Positions 8,259 to 16,765 of a DNA stretch of 61,668 bases are shown here, one piece after another. Position numbers and translations under genes: made by a program. The notes below the pieces were generated by a model that saw only the letters and a list, made by a program, of their open reading frames with translations, did no database searches and was not told the origin of the DNA. The number at the start of each line of letters is the position of its first letter. The first letter of the stretch is position 1. Source of the stretch: Bacillota bacterium (lineage in GTDB: Bacteria; Bacillota; Negativicutes; Sporomusales; Sporomusaceae); NCBI GenBank assembly GCA_023443285.1, contig JAEZVB010000035.1, forward strand, positions 1 through 61,668, written 5' to 3'.

Positions 8259-9320
8259 ATGACTGGAAATAGGAAAATATGGAAAGTGTTGATTGGATGT
8301 CTAGTTATTATGATGGCTTGTTCTGCACAAGTGTTAACCGCCTATTGTATGCCAGCGAGTGTAAACGATGAAACCAGGGAACTGCTAGGGCTATATCAAA
8401 ATGGTAGGGATCGATTTTTGATTCGTGAGCGAGATGGGGTATTGGAGTTACTCTATGATACGAATCCGAGAGATGGCGAAGTGATCAAGACATATGTAAC
8501 TTTTCCGATGGAAAAGGTATCAGACAATTATTATAGGCTAGTCGGTAATGGGCCGCAGGAGAGTCAAAGCTCCACTGTTAAATTTGATCGCGACGCGGCG
8601 GGGCGAGGTATTGTTTGTTATGTGGGAGCTAAGCGTTTTTCACGGCATTTTTACGGCCCTGAAAGCGGGCTTGCTTTTCGTATTGTTCCACAACTACCGA
8701 CAGAAGAACTCAAAAAGAGGGCGAAGGCAGCAATTCCGCCTATAGAAACAGGTGTCTTTCAGCAGCCAGATTTAGTTGAAATCGTGACATTGGAACCTAC
8801 TATACAACTGGATATCCGATATGCGACAGATAATAACTTTATGGGGATTTCCCTTTATGGTGAACCCCGGGCTTTTCTGCAAAGGTCAGCCGCCGAGGCG
8901 TTGGTGCGGGTTCATCATAAACTTAACAATTATGGTTACGGCATTGTTGTATATGATGCGTATCGTCCTTGGTCTGTTACTAAAATGTTTTGGGATGCTA
9001 CACCTAGTAACCAAAAGATATTCGTTGCTGATCCGGCGAAAGGATCTCGACATAATCGCGGCGGTGCGGTTGATGTTGGTTTGTACGATGTGAAAACCGG
9101 AAAAGTAATTTCCTTAACAAGTGACTATGACGAGTTTTCGCCCAGGGCATATTCAGACTTTCCGGGAGGAACTACCGTCGAACGGTGGCAGCGTGATTTG
9201 CTCAGGATTCTGATGGAGGGAGAAGGGTTTACTGTTTATCCAGAAGAATGGTGGCATTTTGATTATCATGACTGGAAGCAACTTCCCATTCTTAATCTCC
9301 CGTTCGATAAAATTTATTAA
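8259..9320 (+). CDS. exported VanX-type D-Ala-D-Ala dipeptidase (M15D)
   Basis: A 353-residue protein with an N-terminal export signal and a C-terminal VanX-like zinc dipeptidase domain (about residues 170-353). The metal and catalytic residues are visible: SRHNRGGAVD (His265, Asp272), EWWHFDY (Glu330, His333) and the substrate arginine in AYRPWS (Arg236). Such enzymes cleave D-alanyl-D-alanine; with a signal peptide this one should act in the periplasm, perhaps recycling wall peptides rather than giving glycopeptide resistance. Residues ~35-165 form an extra domain that I do not recognise and that is not part of VanX. The start has a GGGAGGA site. No vanHA neighbours are present. Confidence 0.87.
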   Translation: MTGNRKIWKVLIGCLVIMMACSAQVLTAYCMPASVNDETRELLGLYQNGRDRFLIRERDGVLELLYDTNPRDGEVIKTYVTFPMEKVSDNYYRLVGNGPQESQSSTVKFDRDAAGRGIVCYVGAKRFSRHFYGPESGLAFRIVPQLPTEELKKRAKAAIPPIETGVFQQPDLVEIVTLEPTIQLDIRYATDNNFMGISLYGEPRAFLQRSAAEALVRVHHKLNNYGYGIVVYDAYRPWSVTKMFWDATPSNQKIFVADPAKGSRHNRGGAVDVGLYDVKTGKVISLTSDYDEFSPRAYSDFPGGTTVERWQRDLLRILMEGEGFTVYPEEWWHFDYHDWKQLPILNLPFDKIY

Positions 9321-9406
9321 TCTGAATACATACATCAAAGAACCGTCACCTGACGTGCTAAAATATATCATTTAATAAAAACAGCGCTTTATTGGAGGAG
9401 GGTATG

Positions 9407-10285
9407 ATGAAAAAGGTTATCGGGATTTTGGCTTTGCTTTCGCTTGTGATAGGTTCAAGCACACCTGCATTTGCTTGTTATGGTGTTCGCTCGATGGGAA
9501 TGGGCGGAGCGTTTATAGCGGTTGCGGATGACGTAAATACAGTTTACTGGAATCCGGCGGGGTTGTCTAATATCAAGGAGGCTGAGATAGGTGTACAGCA
9601 CGTAACAAATAACCGGGATAGCATTAACTATATTGATGTTATTGAATTCGTAACTCCACTTAAAAAAGGTATTTCTGGGATTGGTTTTCATTATACGAAT
9701 GACCGAGATTTTCCTTTCTTCGGCGATTCTTTGAATGATGGATTTAGAGATTACAAAAGTAATTGGTTGACACTCTCTTATGGCACCAAAGTCAATGCTA
9801 ACTTTGCAGTCGGAATAAATATACGGCAAGTCACAGCAAGTGCTTCTGATGCCACAATTGACGGAGTCAGACAGTTTAAAAGCTATAGCGGCAGTCATAC
9901 AGGCATAGACCTAGGCTTTTTGGGTACCGCAGGCAAGTGGTCATATGGGATGCTAGTGCAAGACGCCAATAAACCGAAAACTCTTTTTGGTTATAGTCAA
10001 ATGGTACGTAATTATCGCCCAGGTGTTGCGTACCGCCCAGATAACAAAACTATAATTGCATTTGATGCTTATGATGTTAAACCGAGCGACGGCGATAAAA
10101 CAGAGTACTCCATAGGTGTTGAGCACAAGATAAGCAATGCAGTACGCGCCCGAATTGGCAATTACCATGGTGCAATGACCTATGGTGCCGGTGTTAAGAT
10201 CGATAAGAACATAGAATTTAATGTGGCTTATCTGTCAGGTAACCTCGGAGGCACCACGCTAATTGGCTTGCAAGCGAAATACTAA
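9407..10285 (+). CDS. PorV/UPF0164-like outer-membrane barrel protein
   Basis: About 292 residues with a cleavable signal peptide (ends near TPAFAC). Directly after it is the motif RSMGMGGAFIAVADDVNTVYWNPAGL, typical of PorV/PorQ, UPF0164 and FadL-related barrel proteins. The rest alternates short hydrophobic strands with glycine-rich turns, as in a beta-barrel, and ends on an aromatic-poor AKY. Two ATGs are adjacent (9404 and 9407); the spacing from GGAGG favours 9407. A TTG further upstream would overlap the ribosome site and is rejected. It could be a porin or a lipid/hydrophobic-compound channel; the sequence does not decide. Confidence 0.8.
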   Translation: MKKVIGILALLSLVIGSSTPAFACYGVRSMGMGGAFIAVADDVNTVYWNPAGLSNIKEAEIGVQHVTNNRDSINYIDVIEFVTPLKKGISGIGFHYTNDRDFPFFGDSLNDGFRDYKSNWLTLSYGTKVNANFAVGINIRQVTASASDATIDGVRQFKSYSGSHTGIDLGFLGTAGKWSYGMLVQDANKPKTLFGYSQMVRNYRPGVAYRPDNKTIIAFDAYDVKPSDGDKTEYSIGVEHKISNAVRARIGNYHGAMTYGAGVKIDKNIEFNVAYLSGNLGGTTLIGLQAKY

Positions 10286-10321
10286 ACGTTATATGTGAAT
10301 GGGACGAAGACCAACCTATAA

Positions 10322-10350
10322 TTGAGATAACACAGCAATTATGATATATT
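10322..10350 (+). promoter_or_regulatory. promoter-like element, copy A of a ~38-bp repeat
   Basis: TTGAGA and TATATT are separated by exactly 17 bases. Nearly the same ~38 bp recurs at 13804-13840 ahead of a small gene. Copy A has no forward gene downstream and would read into the REP-like hairpin and antisense to the glycosyltransferase. Confidence 0.5.
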
Positions 10351-10365
10351 AAAATTAAAAAACAT

Positions 10366-10399
10366 GGAGGGACAGTGAACCTGTCCCTTGTCCCTCATG
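10366..10399. repeat. REP-like hairpin GGGACAG/CTGTCCC
   Basis: GAGGGACAG, five-base loop, CTGTCCC followed by a second TGTCCCTC. It lies just past the stop codon of the glycosyltransferase on the minus strand and may also end its transcript. Confidence 0.5.
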
Positions 10400-10400
10400 G

Positions 10401-12245
10401 TTATAGCATTTCTTTAATAAATTCGACATAACTGGTTTCTTTCAGTGATTTTTTATTTAATGTACTTTGTTGATATTTTGCTTCTAATGGTTCTTCCCAA
10501 TAGGAGCCTAAAAAATATTTACCCCATTTTGGCAATAATTCTGTATTGCCAAAGCCGTTTGCCATATTCCATAACAAGGTCAAGCCTGCAGGCAGATTTT
10601 CAGTATCCCATTCATCCTGCGAGTATTGGCGTTGATAGAGGCATTGAGGCAATATGATATAGCCGTCTGCCTGCACAGCAGCAGAAAAGGCCACCAGCCG
10701 CTCGTCAAAGATTTCTTTGCCGGTTAAAAAGCTCCACCATACTCTTGTCAATAGCTGGCGGCTGTATAATTTTCCCCATAAAACACCCCAGGCGCTGAAA
10801 TTCATTTCAAAGAGCATGCGCTTTTTTATTTCGCCTGTAACTTTAATTGGCGGCGATGAAGCCAGATGCGGCGCTCTTGCTTTGTCCTCATTATATTCAT
10901 AGCTGCAGCTTATCAGCTCAATCTGCTCCTGCTTAGTGAAGCTGTACAAGATTTCTAGAAACTCTGGTTTTACGGTGTCGCCGGCAGCGATAAAGGTTAT
11001 GTAACAGCCGTGCGCTTTTAGAAAAGCCTCTTGATAGCGGGCAGCAGAAACGGTGTTTACATATACGAACCTGTCATGCGTACAGCAGCTTAAACAGTAT
11101 TGGGTAACGGCTTCTGATGTGGTATCATCCAAAAGAATAATTTCAAAGCTGCCAAAGGTCTGGTTTAATAAGCTTTGGATGCTTTTATTTAAAGCCTGTA
11201 CATTTTGGCCGGTCTTTACTGCTATAGAAATGGCTGGGTAAGGCCGGGTTTGGTCATAAGGATAACCATACTGGGTAGCGTATATTTTTTCTAAATACAA
11301 TTCTGGAGTTTTCAATAAAACTTCTACATCACACCATTCTTCCGGAAGAAAATAGTTTTTATCCAGCTCGCCCTTGGCTACGGCCGCTTTAAACTCTTCT
11401 TGAAAATGCTTTAAATAAATCTCCTGATACTGTTTTTCGATGCGGCGAAGTGTAAATAAATTATTTTCATATTTTTTCATCCAATAGATGCCCAGAAACT
11501 TATGTAAGGCTGGACGATGCTGTAGAAAAACATAAATAAAGGCATATTCCTCATTCATAGAAAAGAGCCTGCTGCGGTTATGAACGGAAGAAGCGGGATT
11601 GTCAATCCTATACATATAGCCTATTTTAGGTAGATATATAATTTTCTTGGCTTGACAAACCATCTGAAACCAAAAGCCATTATCCTGATAGGCAGCTCCG
11701 GGAGTTTCATGATGACGTATGTGGTATTTATTTAAAAAACTTCGTAAAACAATTCCCGTCCAAGACATCATTGCCGAACGAAAAATTCGTATATCCAAGG
11801 TTTGAGGATTTAAAATTTTTTCATACAAATCGTCATAGGTAACATGGCAGTATTCTACTTTTCGCCGCCCTTCATGGTCATAGAATCTGCCGAAGTCAGC
11901 TCGAACAAGCTGTGCGCCGCTTTTTTCCGCTTCTTCATAAAGTGAGGCATAAAAATCGGGCTGAATATAGTCATCTGCTTCTAAAACAGCAATATATTTG
12001 CCTGTAGCTTCATTGATGCCGATGTTCATGGTATGTCCATAGCCGGTATTAGGTTTATGTATTACTTTTATACGTGCATCCTTTTGGCTATAATTAGCTA
12101 TTATTTCTGGTGAATTATCTGTGGAGCCGTCATTGACACAGATAATTTCTATATCTGCTAGCGTTTGCTGACATACACTGTCTAAAGCCTCGCTTAAATA
12201 GCTTGCACAGTTATAAATAGGAACAATTACCGATATTTTTGGCAT
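10401..12245 (-). CDS. glycosyltransferase with two GT2 domains
   Basis: A 614-residue protein. The N-terminal GT-A domain begins SVIVPIYNCASYL and has the family-2 motifs IICVNDGSTDNS and VLEADDYI (DxD-like). A second, weaker GT2-like domain starts near residue 335 (AISIAVKTGQNV, EIILLDDTTS) and lacks a clear DxD, so it may be inactive. Its start overlaps the end of glf by 19 bases, which implies co-translation. Together they suggest addition of galactofuranose, or of another sugar, to a surface glycan. Acceptor and linkage cannot be read from the sequence. Confidence 0.86.
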   Translation of the reverse strand: MPKISVIVPIYNCASYLSEALDSVCQQTLADIEIICVNDGSTDNSPEIIANYSQKDARIKVIHKPNTGYGHTMNIGINEATGKYIAVLEADDYIQPDFYASLYEEAEKSGAQLVRADFGRFYDHEGRRKVEYCHVTYDDLYEKILNPQTLDIRIFRSAMMSWTGIVLRSFLNKYHIRHHETPGAAYQDNGFWFQMVCQAKKIIYLPKIGYMYRIDNPASSVHNRSRLFSMNEEYAFIYVFLQHRPALHKFLGIYWMKKYENNLFTLRRIEKQYQEIYLKHFQEEFKAAVAKGELDKNYFLPEEWCDVEVLLKTPELYLEKIYATQYGYPYDQTRPYPAISIAVKTGQNVQALNKSIQSLLNQTFGSFEIILLDDTTSEAVTQYCLSCCTHDRFVYVNTVSAARYQEAFLKAHGCYITFIAAGDTVKPEFLEILYSFTKQEQIELISCSYEYNEDKARAPHLASSPPIKVTGEIKKRMLFEMNFSAWGVLWGKLYSRQLLTRVWWSFLTGKEIFDERLVAFSAAVQADGYIILPQCLYQRQYSQDEWDTENLPAGLTLLWNMANGFGNTELLPKWGKYFLGSYWEEPLEAKYQQSTLNKKSLKETSYVEFIKEML

Positions 12246-13363
12246 CCATATTCTCCTTCGTATCCTTTTAATTCTAAGCGTGCTAACGTAAGTGCTTGTT
12301 CAATAATCTGATCCATATCATAATAACGGTATTGTGCCAGACGTCCGCCAAAGAGTACATTTTTTTCGTTTTTTGCCAACTGAGCATATTTTTTATATAA
12401 GGCTTGATTTTTTAAATCATTAATTGGATAATAGGCTTCCTTTTCTATGGTCCACTCAAAAGGATACTCTTTGGTAATCCATGTAACAGGCTGATTGACA
12501 AATTCAAAATGCTTATGCTCAATGATACGTGTATAGGGAGTTTCCCTATCGGTAAAGTTCATTACCGCCGTGCCTTGATAATTTTCTATTTCTAACAGCT
12601 CTGACTTAAACGACAAGCTCCGATAGGCAAGCTGTCCATAGCAGTAATTAAAATAAGCATCTATTGGGCCGGTATATATAAGCTTGTGTGCAATATGCTC
12701 ATATTTTGCACGCTGCTTATTGAAATCTTCGCCTAAGATTATTTCACTTCCTTCCAGCAAGCCTTCAATTAAGGGGTTATAGCCGCCAAGCGGTATTCCC
12801 TGATAGGAGCTGTTAAAGTAATTGTTGTCATATCTATAGCGAAGCGGAATTCTATTTAGGATAAAAGGTGGAAGTTCTTTGCAGGGGCGTCCCCATTGTT
12901 TTTCTGTGTAGCCTTTAATCAGTTTAAGATACAGCTCTTCGCCAACAGAAGCAAGGGCTTGTTCTTCTACATTTTGCGGCTCTTTCGCCAAGACTTTCTT
13001 TTGAAGGTCAATTTTTTTTCTTGCTTGCTCTGGCGTGGCTGTTCCCCACATTTGATAAAAGGTATGCATATTAAAGGGCAGGTTATAAATTTGCCCTTTA
13101 TAGTTTGCTAAGGGCATATGAATATATTGCTTGAATTTTGTAATATGATTAACATAGTCCCAAATTAGCTTACTGTTTGTATGAAATATATGTGCGCCAT
13201 AGCAATGAAGCCATATGTCATTTTTATTTTGGCAATACAAATTTCCGCCAATATGAGGCCGGCGCTCTAACACTAAAACTTTCTTTTTCAACTTTACTGC
13301 TTCATGAGCAAACACGGAACCGAACAAGCCGCTGCCAATAATTAAATAATCATATTTTGCCAT
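12227..13363 (-). CDS. glf: UDP-galactopyranose mutase
   Basis: A 378-residue flavoenzyme converting UDP-galactopyranose to UDP-galactofuranose. The N-terminal FAD-binding motif is YLIIGSGLFGSVFAHEA, followed by ERRPHIGGN and the conserved YGAHIFHTN. Further family motifs are EKQWGRP, LPPFILNRIPLRYRYDNNYF and the C-terminal LFGGRLAQYRYYDMD. Length is as expected for bacterial Glf. It is the first gene of a two-gene unit with the GT2 protein. Galactofuranose is a component of O-antigen-like or capsular glycans, in keeping with an outer membrane. Confidence 0.96.
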   Translation of the reverse strand: MAKYDYLIIGSGLFGSVFAHEAVKLKKKVLVLERRPHIGGNLYCQNKNDIWLHCYGAHIFHTNSKLIWDYVNHITKFKQYIHMPLANYKGQIYNLPFNMHTFYQMWGTATPEQARKKIDLQKKVLAKEPQNVEEQALASVGEELYLKLIKGYTEKQWGRPCKELPPFILNRIPLRYRYDNNYFNSSYQGIPLGGYNPLIEGLLEGSEIILGEDFNKQRAKYEHIAHKLIYTGPIDAYFNYCYGQLAYRSLSFKSELLEIENYQGTAVMNFTDRETPYTRIIEHKHFEFVNQPVTWITKEYPFEWTIEKEAYYPINDLKNQALYKKYAQLAKNEKNVLFGGRLAQYRYYDMDQIIEQALTLARLELKGYEGEYGCQKYR

Positions 13364-13629
13364 GTTTAAGCCTCTCGTAGTTATGTCAGGTAATATACTG
13401 TCACTCTTATCCGTACTTCTAGCAGCTCTTAACTACACTTTGTAGAAGTTCAGTGTATTAAAGCGGGTTATTCAGTGGATGAATAGTTTGTTTTTTGTCA
13501 TTATATCAGACAATTGGGTGAATTTTCAAATTATCATTTGATCAAACTAGTGTGTTTTCGATAAGAAAGATGATACTATTAAAAACTTTTATTTATTCTA
13601 ATGATGCATAATTACGAGGAGGAGACTAA

Positions 13630-13671
13630 ATGAAAAAAATATTTTTATTTAGACGATCACCCACTGATTTC
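13630..13671 (+). pseudogene. start of a broken NarL-type response regulator
   Basis: An ATG after a strong GAGGAGG site opens MKKIFLF; after a one-base shift the frame continues LDDHPLISEV, the typical beginning of NarL/FixJ receiver domains (DDHP). An IS3-like end starts at once after it, so the gene seems to have been cut by an insertion and most of it lost. Confidence 0.55.
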
Positions 13672-13793
13672 TGAAGTGCACTCCAGATGTTGGACATTAA
13701 AACTAACATTTGTAGGTGCACTTTCCTATGGAAAAGTATTCAAAAGAATTGAAGCTGGAAGCAGCTCGACCCTTGAAGCGGGAGTATTAAACA
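13672..13793 (+). mobile_element. IS3-family relic
   Basis: It starts with TGAAGTGCACTCC and has a facing copy AGGTGCACTT about 50 bases on, giving an imperfect inverted repeat. An ATG at 13728 opens MEKYSKELKLEAARPLKREY and then stops, resembling the first residues of IS3-type OrfA. No further transposase follows. A similar stretch with CACATTTGTTGGTGG lies at 14176-14212. Confidence 0.5.
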
Positions 13794-13803
13794 GGTTAGG
13801 CAA

Positions 13804-13832
13804 TTGAGATAATTCAGCAATTATGATATATT
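13804..13832 (+). promoter_or_regulatory. promoter of the zinc-ribbon gene (repeat copy B)
   Basis: TTGAGA, 17-base spacer, TATATT, ending 33 bases before the ATG at 13866. Shares about 38 bp with 10320-10357. Confidence 0.55.
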
Positions 13833-13865
13833 GCAATTAAAATATGATGTGTTAAAAGGAGAAAA

Positions 13866-14045
13866 ATGGGAAAAATCATAAAATGTACAAGTTGTGGAAA
13901 CGTATTTGATGCAGAGCAAACGGTACTGAAGCCAATAGGCGACGGTGGATATGTAGAATGTTGTCCTAAATGTGGCAGTACTAGTGGTTATTCGATGGAT
14001 GATTATTCTTTTAATGAAGAGGAATCAAGGGGCTGGCGTTTTTGA
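13866..14045 (+). CDS. 59-aa zinc-ribbon protein
   Basis: A short gene with its own AAAGGAG site and a promoter. The product begins MGKIIKCTSCGNVF and has a second pair ECCPKCGS, so two CxxC knuckles about 24 residues apart form a likely zinc ribbon (Cys7, Cys10, then Cys33/Cys36). The tail is acidic. Proteins like this may be small regulators or subunits; no function is evident. It stands between transposon debris and a strong hairpin, and is followed by the convergent VWA gene. Confidence 0.65.
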   Translation: MGKIIKCTSCGNVFDAEQTVLKPIGDGGYVECCPKCGSTSGYSMDDYSFNEEESRGWRF

Positions 14046-14063
14046 TTAGCCGATGATTCTGTT

Positions 14064-14119
14064 AGACGAGGGGACTGGTGGATGCGTCTCAATAGGCTGA
14101 TTCCATCGTCCCCTCGTCT
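14064..14119 (+). terminator. long hairpin after the zinc-ribbon gene (REP-like)
   Basis: AGACGAGGGGAC pairs with GTCCCCTCGTCT, with a partly paired interior. No T-run of note, but position fits a bidirectional terminator; the GGGGAC core links it to the dispersed hairpin family. Confidence 0.55.
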
Positions 14120-14217
14120 TATGTGTTTCAGGCTGGTTTTATATTCACTCAGGAGAAATCGTCTCTTTGCATCCGATAACTGACCATTGAAAAGCAACTC
14201 ACATTTGTTGGTGGAAG

Positions 14218-15630
14218 TTAAATATGGATTTTTTCCTGGTCATTCATGGAAAAGCCATCTCTTTTTACATCACTCATATCTACCACATCTTTTATTTCAA
14301 TAGTATTGAGTTTTTTTACTGCGCCATACGCTTCTTGCAAGGAAAGCGTATCTCCTCTCCCGGAAATAACCCATAGTGTTTTGTATCCCCTGGGTAATGT
14401 CTGGAGCTTATCTTCCCCTTTGCCATCAGTGAAAAACACTAACAAATTAGTTTTCTTAGTATTGGCATATTCAAAAACCGGGTTAAACCTAGTGCCACCT
14501 CTAATGGTGAGTCTTGCTTTTATATCTTTTACAGATTTTACTGGATACGCACGTCTGATTTCACTGTCACATTCAACAATCGAAATTTCTTGATTGTAGT
14601 TTTTCACGATGCTAAACACTTCTTTAATAGCTTGAGTAAATTCTTCATCACTAATGCTACCGCTTATGTCAAGGGCAACAACGACTTTTGCTTTGTGGCT
14701 CCTAAGCTGACCACGCAAATCGAAGCGGTCAGGTTGTCGGCGATTTCTTCGGGTGATCGTCTTCTTTTGGTCGCTGGCAACAGCGCCCATTAACCTCTTA
14801 AGGTACAAATTCCAAGGTAATTCAGCTTTACTGTTTTTAAGTGCTGCTAGCAGGTTTTCTAAATAATGGGGGACACTTCCCTTTTGCGAAGCAGCAATAA
14901 ACTTCTCAGTGAATTCTTGGAGTGTTTTTTCATCGATATCGCTGGAATTTTCCCAAAGGTCATGGGTTTTTTCCGGGTTATAAGCTGTTTCTACTTTTTC
15001 CCCGGTAGTGTTATCATCCTCTATTTCAGCTTTTCCTTCTTCCAGTAAGTCTACGGCAGTTTGAATGTTTTCCAGATAATATTCAAAGGGTTCGAACGGC
15101 GGGAGCTTTAAAGAATAATTGGCATTTACCCATTCTAAGGTAGTAGCATAGGGCGGCAGGTAATCTAAGTAGGTATTTACTACGATATCCATTGCCATGT
15201 TTATCGCTACCTGCTTATAGCCAGTCTTATATTCTTTTGCTCGCATTAGGTGCATAGATACTATATGGAGTATTTCATGTTTAATTGTGGTTTCCATTTG
15301 TTTGAGCGTGAGAGTTAGAAAAATGATGGGGTTAAAATAAATAACATATTTCGCGCCTGTAAAAGTCACTGCAGTGGGACTAGTCATGTCAAAACGTATT
15401 TCTCTTGCCATTTGAAAGAGAAAATATCCATAGAAGTTATCTTTGTCTTCCATAAGACTTACAGTAACTTTATCGACAAGGCGAAAAAACTCTTCCGCAA
15501 AATCTTTTGGTATAGTTAGCTTGGCATTGTCAGCGTTATGATTATTGCTTAAAAAAACCGTAATCATTTTATAGGCTTTTTCATAAAGCCCTTTTGTCAG
15601 GGTTTCAAAACAAGTTTCCATAACTATCAC
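14218..15630 (-). CDS. metallopeptidase-like protein with VWA domain (DUF2201/COG3864)
   Basis: A 470-residue protein with two parts. The N-terminal half has KHEILHIVSMHL (His118, Glu119, His122), a zincin HExxH motif, in a DUF2201-like putative metallopeptidase region. After an acidic linker (about 190-240), the C-terminal third is a VWA domain with an intact MIDAS start DISGSIS (Asp321, Ser323, Ser325) and FFTDGKGED. It overlaps the ATPase gene by four bases (ATGA), so the two are translated together. MoxR ATPases and VWA proteins usually act as a chaperone-like pair. No signal peptide: cytoplasmic. Confidence 0.88.
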   Translation of the reverse strand: MIVMETCFETLTKGLYEKAYKMITVFLSNNHNADNAKLTIPKDFAEEFFRLVDKVTVSLMEDKDNFYGYFLFQMAREIRFDMTSPTAVTFTGAKYVIYFNPIIFLTLTLKQMETTIKHEILHIVSMHLMRAKEYKTGYKQVAINMAMDIVVNTYLDYLPPYATTLEWVNANYSLKLPPFEPFEYYLENIQTAVDLLEEGKAEIEDDNTTGEKVETAYNPEKTHDLWENSSDIDEKTLQEFTEKFIAASQKGSVPHYLENLLAALKNSKAELPWNLYLKRLMGAVASDQKKTITRRNRRQPDRFDLRGQLRSHKAKVVVALDISGSISDEEFTQAIKEVFSIVKNYNQEISIVECDSEIRRAYPVKSVKDIKARLTIRGGTRFNPVFEYANTKKTNLLVFFTDGKGEDKLQTLPRGYKTLWVISGRGDTLSLQEAYGAVKKLNTIEIKDVVDMSDVKRDGFSMNDQEKIHI

Positions 15631-16754
15631 CTTATTGAATGATGAGATGTAAAATAGGCTTCGACAAAGGCCTCATTTTCTATAGCATATTTGTATACTT
15701 CAGAATAACTATTTTTAATATCTTTCATGATCCCTATCATTAAATCTATAGGGTATAGTTTTAAAAACGCAATCAGTCTGTCAATATAATAACTTGTGTC
15801 ATAATCACCATTGCTTATATTTGCTTCTAAGCTTTTTAGAATGTTCTTGGCGGCTAGATACAGTCTGGTATGACTTTCGTTTTTAATCTTTTCTATAATC
15901 GATTCATCAAGCGAACTTCCTAAAAAAACTTCTTCATAAGATAGCAACGGGCTATAATCTGATTCAACAAAGCTAACAAACTCTTCGGCAATAAGTTTTC
16001 CGACATTTCCTCTGATAACATTTAGAAATACCGATCTAGGCACTGCGTCTTTTTTTTGCTTATAAATTGTATAAAGGCCAGAAATTCGTTCGTAGCTTCG
16101 GGGAGTTGCGCGTATATCATCGTCGTTTATTTTGTGCAGATATTCGGGAAAGGTTGAGATAAAGTCGATAACCTTTTGCTCGATTCCTGTATGTATTGCC
16201 CAATCTAACCACTGCATGTAATCAGGTTCCATATGTAACCACACAAATCTATTTTCTTGGGCTACATCCATATCGACAACTTGATAATCAAAATCCGAAC
16301 CATATTTGCTGGAAGGATTCATGGCTGCAATTATTTTTACACTTTCATGTAAGGTATAGCCGTTAATTTCTCTATTTAGTATTAAATTCATAAGCTCCTG
16401 TTGGACGGTATGCTCACAGCGATTTATCTCGTCAATAAATAGAAGAACGGTTTTTCCGTTTGCTATTTCTTCATCAATTTCCCGCAGTTTATTATGAACG
16501 GCATATACGGTAGTTTTCTTTTCAACAGTATCGCCTGTATGGTTAATTCTTGTGTAAGACTCTAGTGTTGGCAGGCCGCCGATTTCACCTTCTTTAAGAA
16601 GATTCCCGTCAATAACAATTAAACTCCAGTTGTTTTCTGTGGCCATTTCCTTGGCTAACGCTGTTTTGCCAATGCCGCTGTCCCCGACTAGTAACGGTAC
16701 TTCACCCGTAGCCAGTACTAAATCAACACTTTTTAATGTATCGGTAAAATTCAT
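15627..16754 (-). CDS. MoxR-type AAA+ ATPase
   Basis: A 375-residue AAA_5/MoxR-class ATPase. Walker A is LLVGDSGIGKTALAKE (residues 22-36), Walker B is TVLLFIDEINRCE (about 102-114), and sensor 1 is AAMNPSS (Asn146). An arginine-containing ATPRSYERIS segment follows in the helical domain. The C-terminal ~120 residues are helical and without a recognised domain. It lies between the repeat-protein gene (11-base gap) and the VWA gene (four-base overlap), forming a three-gene operon. Confidence 0.92.
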   Translation of the reverse strand: MNFTDTLKSVDLVLATGEVPLLVGDSGIGKTALAKEMATENNWSLIVIDGNLLKEGEIGGLPTLESYTRINHTGDTVEKKTTVYAVHNKLREIDEEIANGKTVLLFIDEINRCEHTVQQELMNLILNREINGYTLHESVKIIAAMNPSSKYGSDFDYQVVDMDVAQENRFVWLHMEPDYMQWLDWAIHTGIEQKVIDFISTFPEYLHKINDDDIRATPRSYERISGLYTIYKQKKDAVPRSVFLNVIRGNVGKLIAEEFVSFVESDYSPLLSYEEVFLGSSLDESIIEKIKNESHTRLYLAAKNILKSLEANISNGDYDTSYYIDRLIAFLKLYPIDLMIGIMKDIKNSYSEVYKYAIENEAFVEAYFTSHHSIR

Positions 16755-16765
16755 AGTTATCCCAC

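Noticed and set aside
14003..14197. 64-codon minus-strand frame
   Set aside because: Runs through the hairpin at 14064-14119 and the zinc-ribbon gene on the other strand; no ribosome site.
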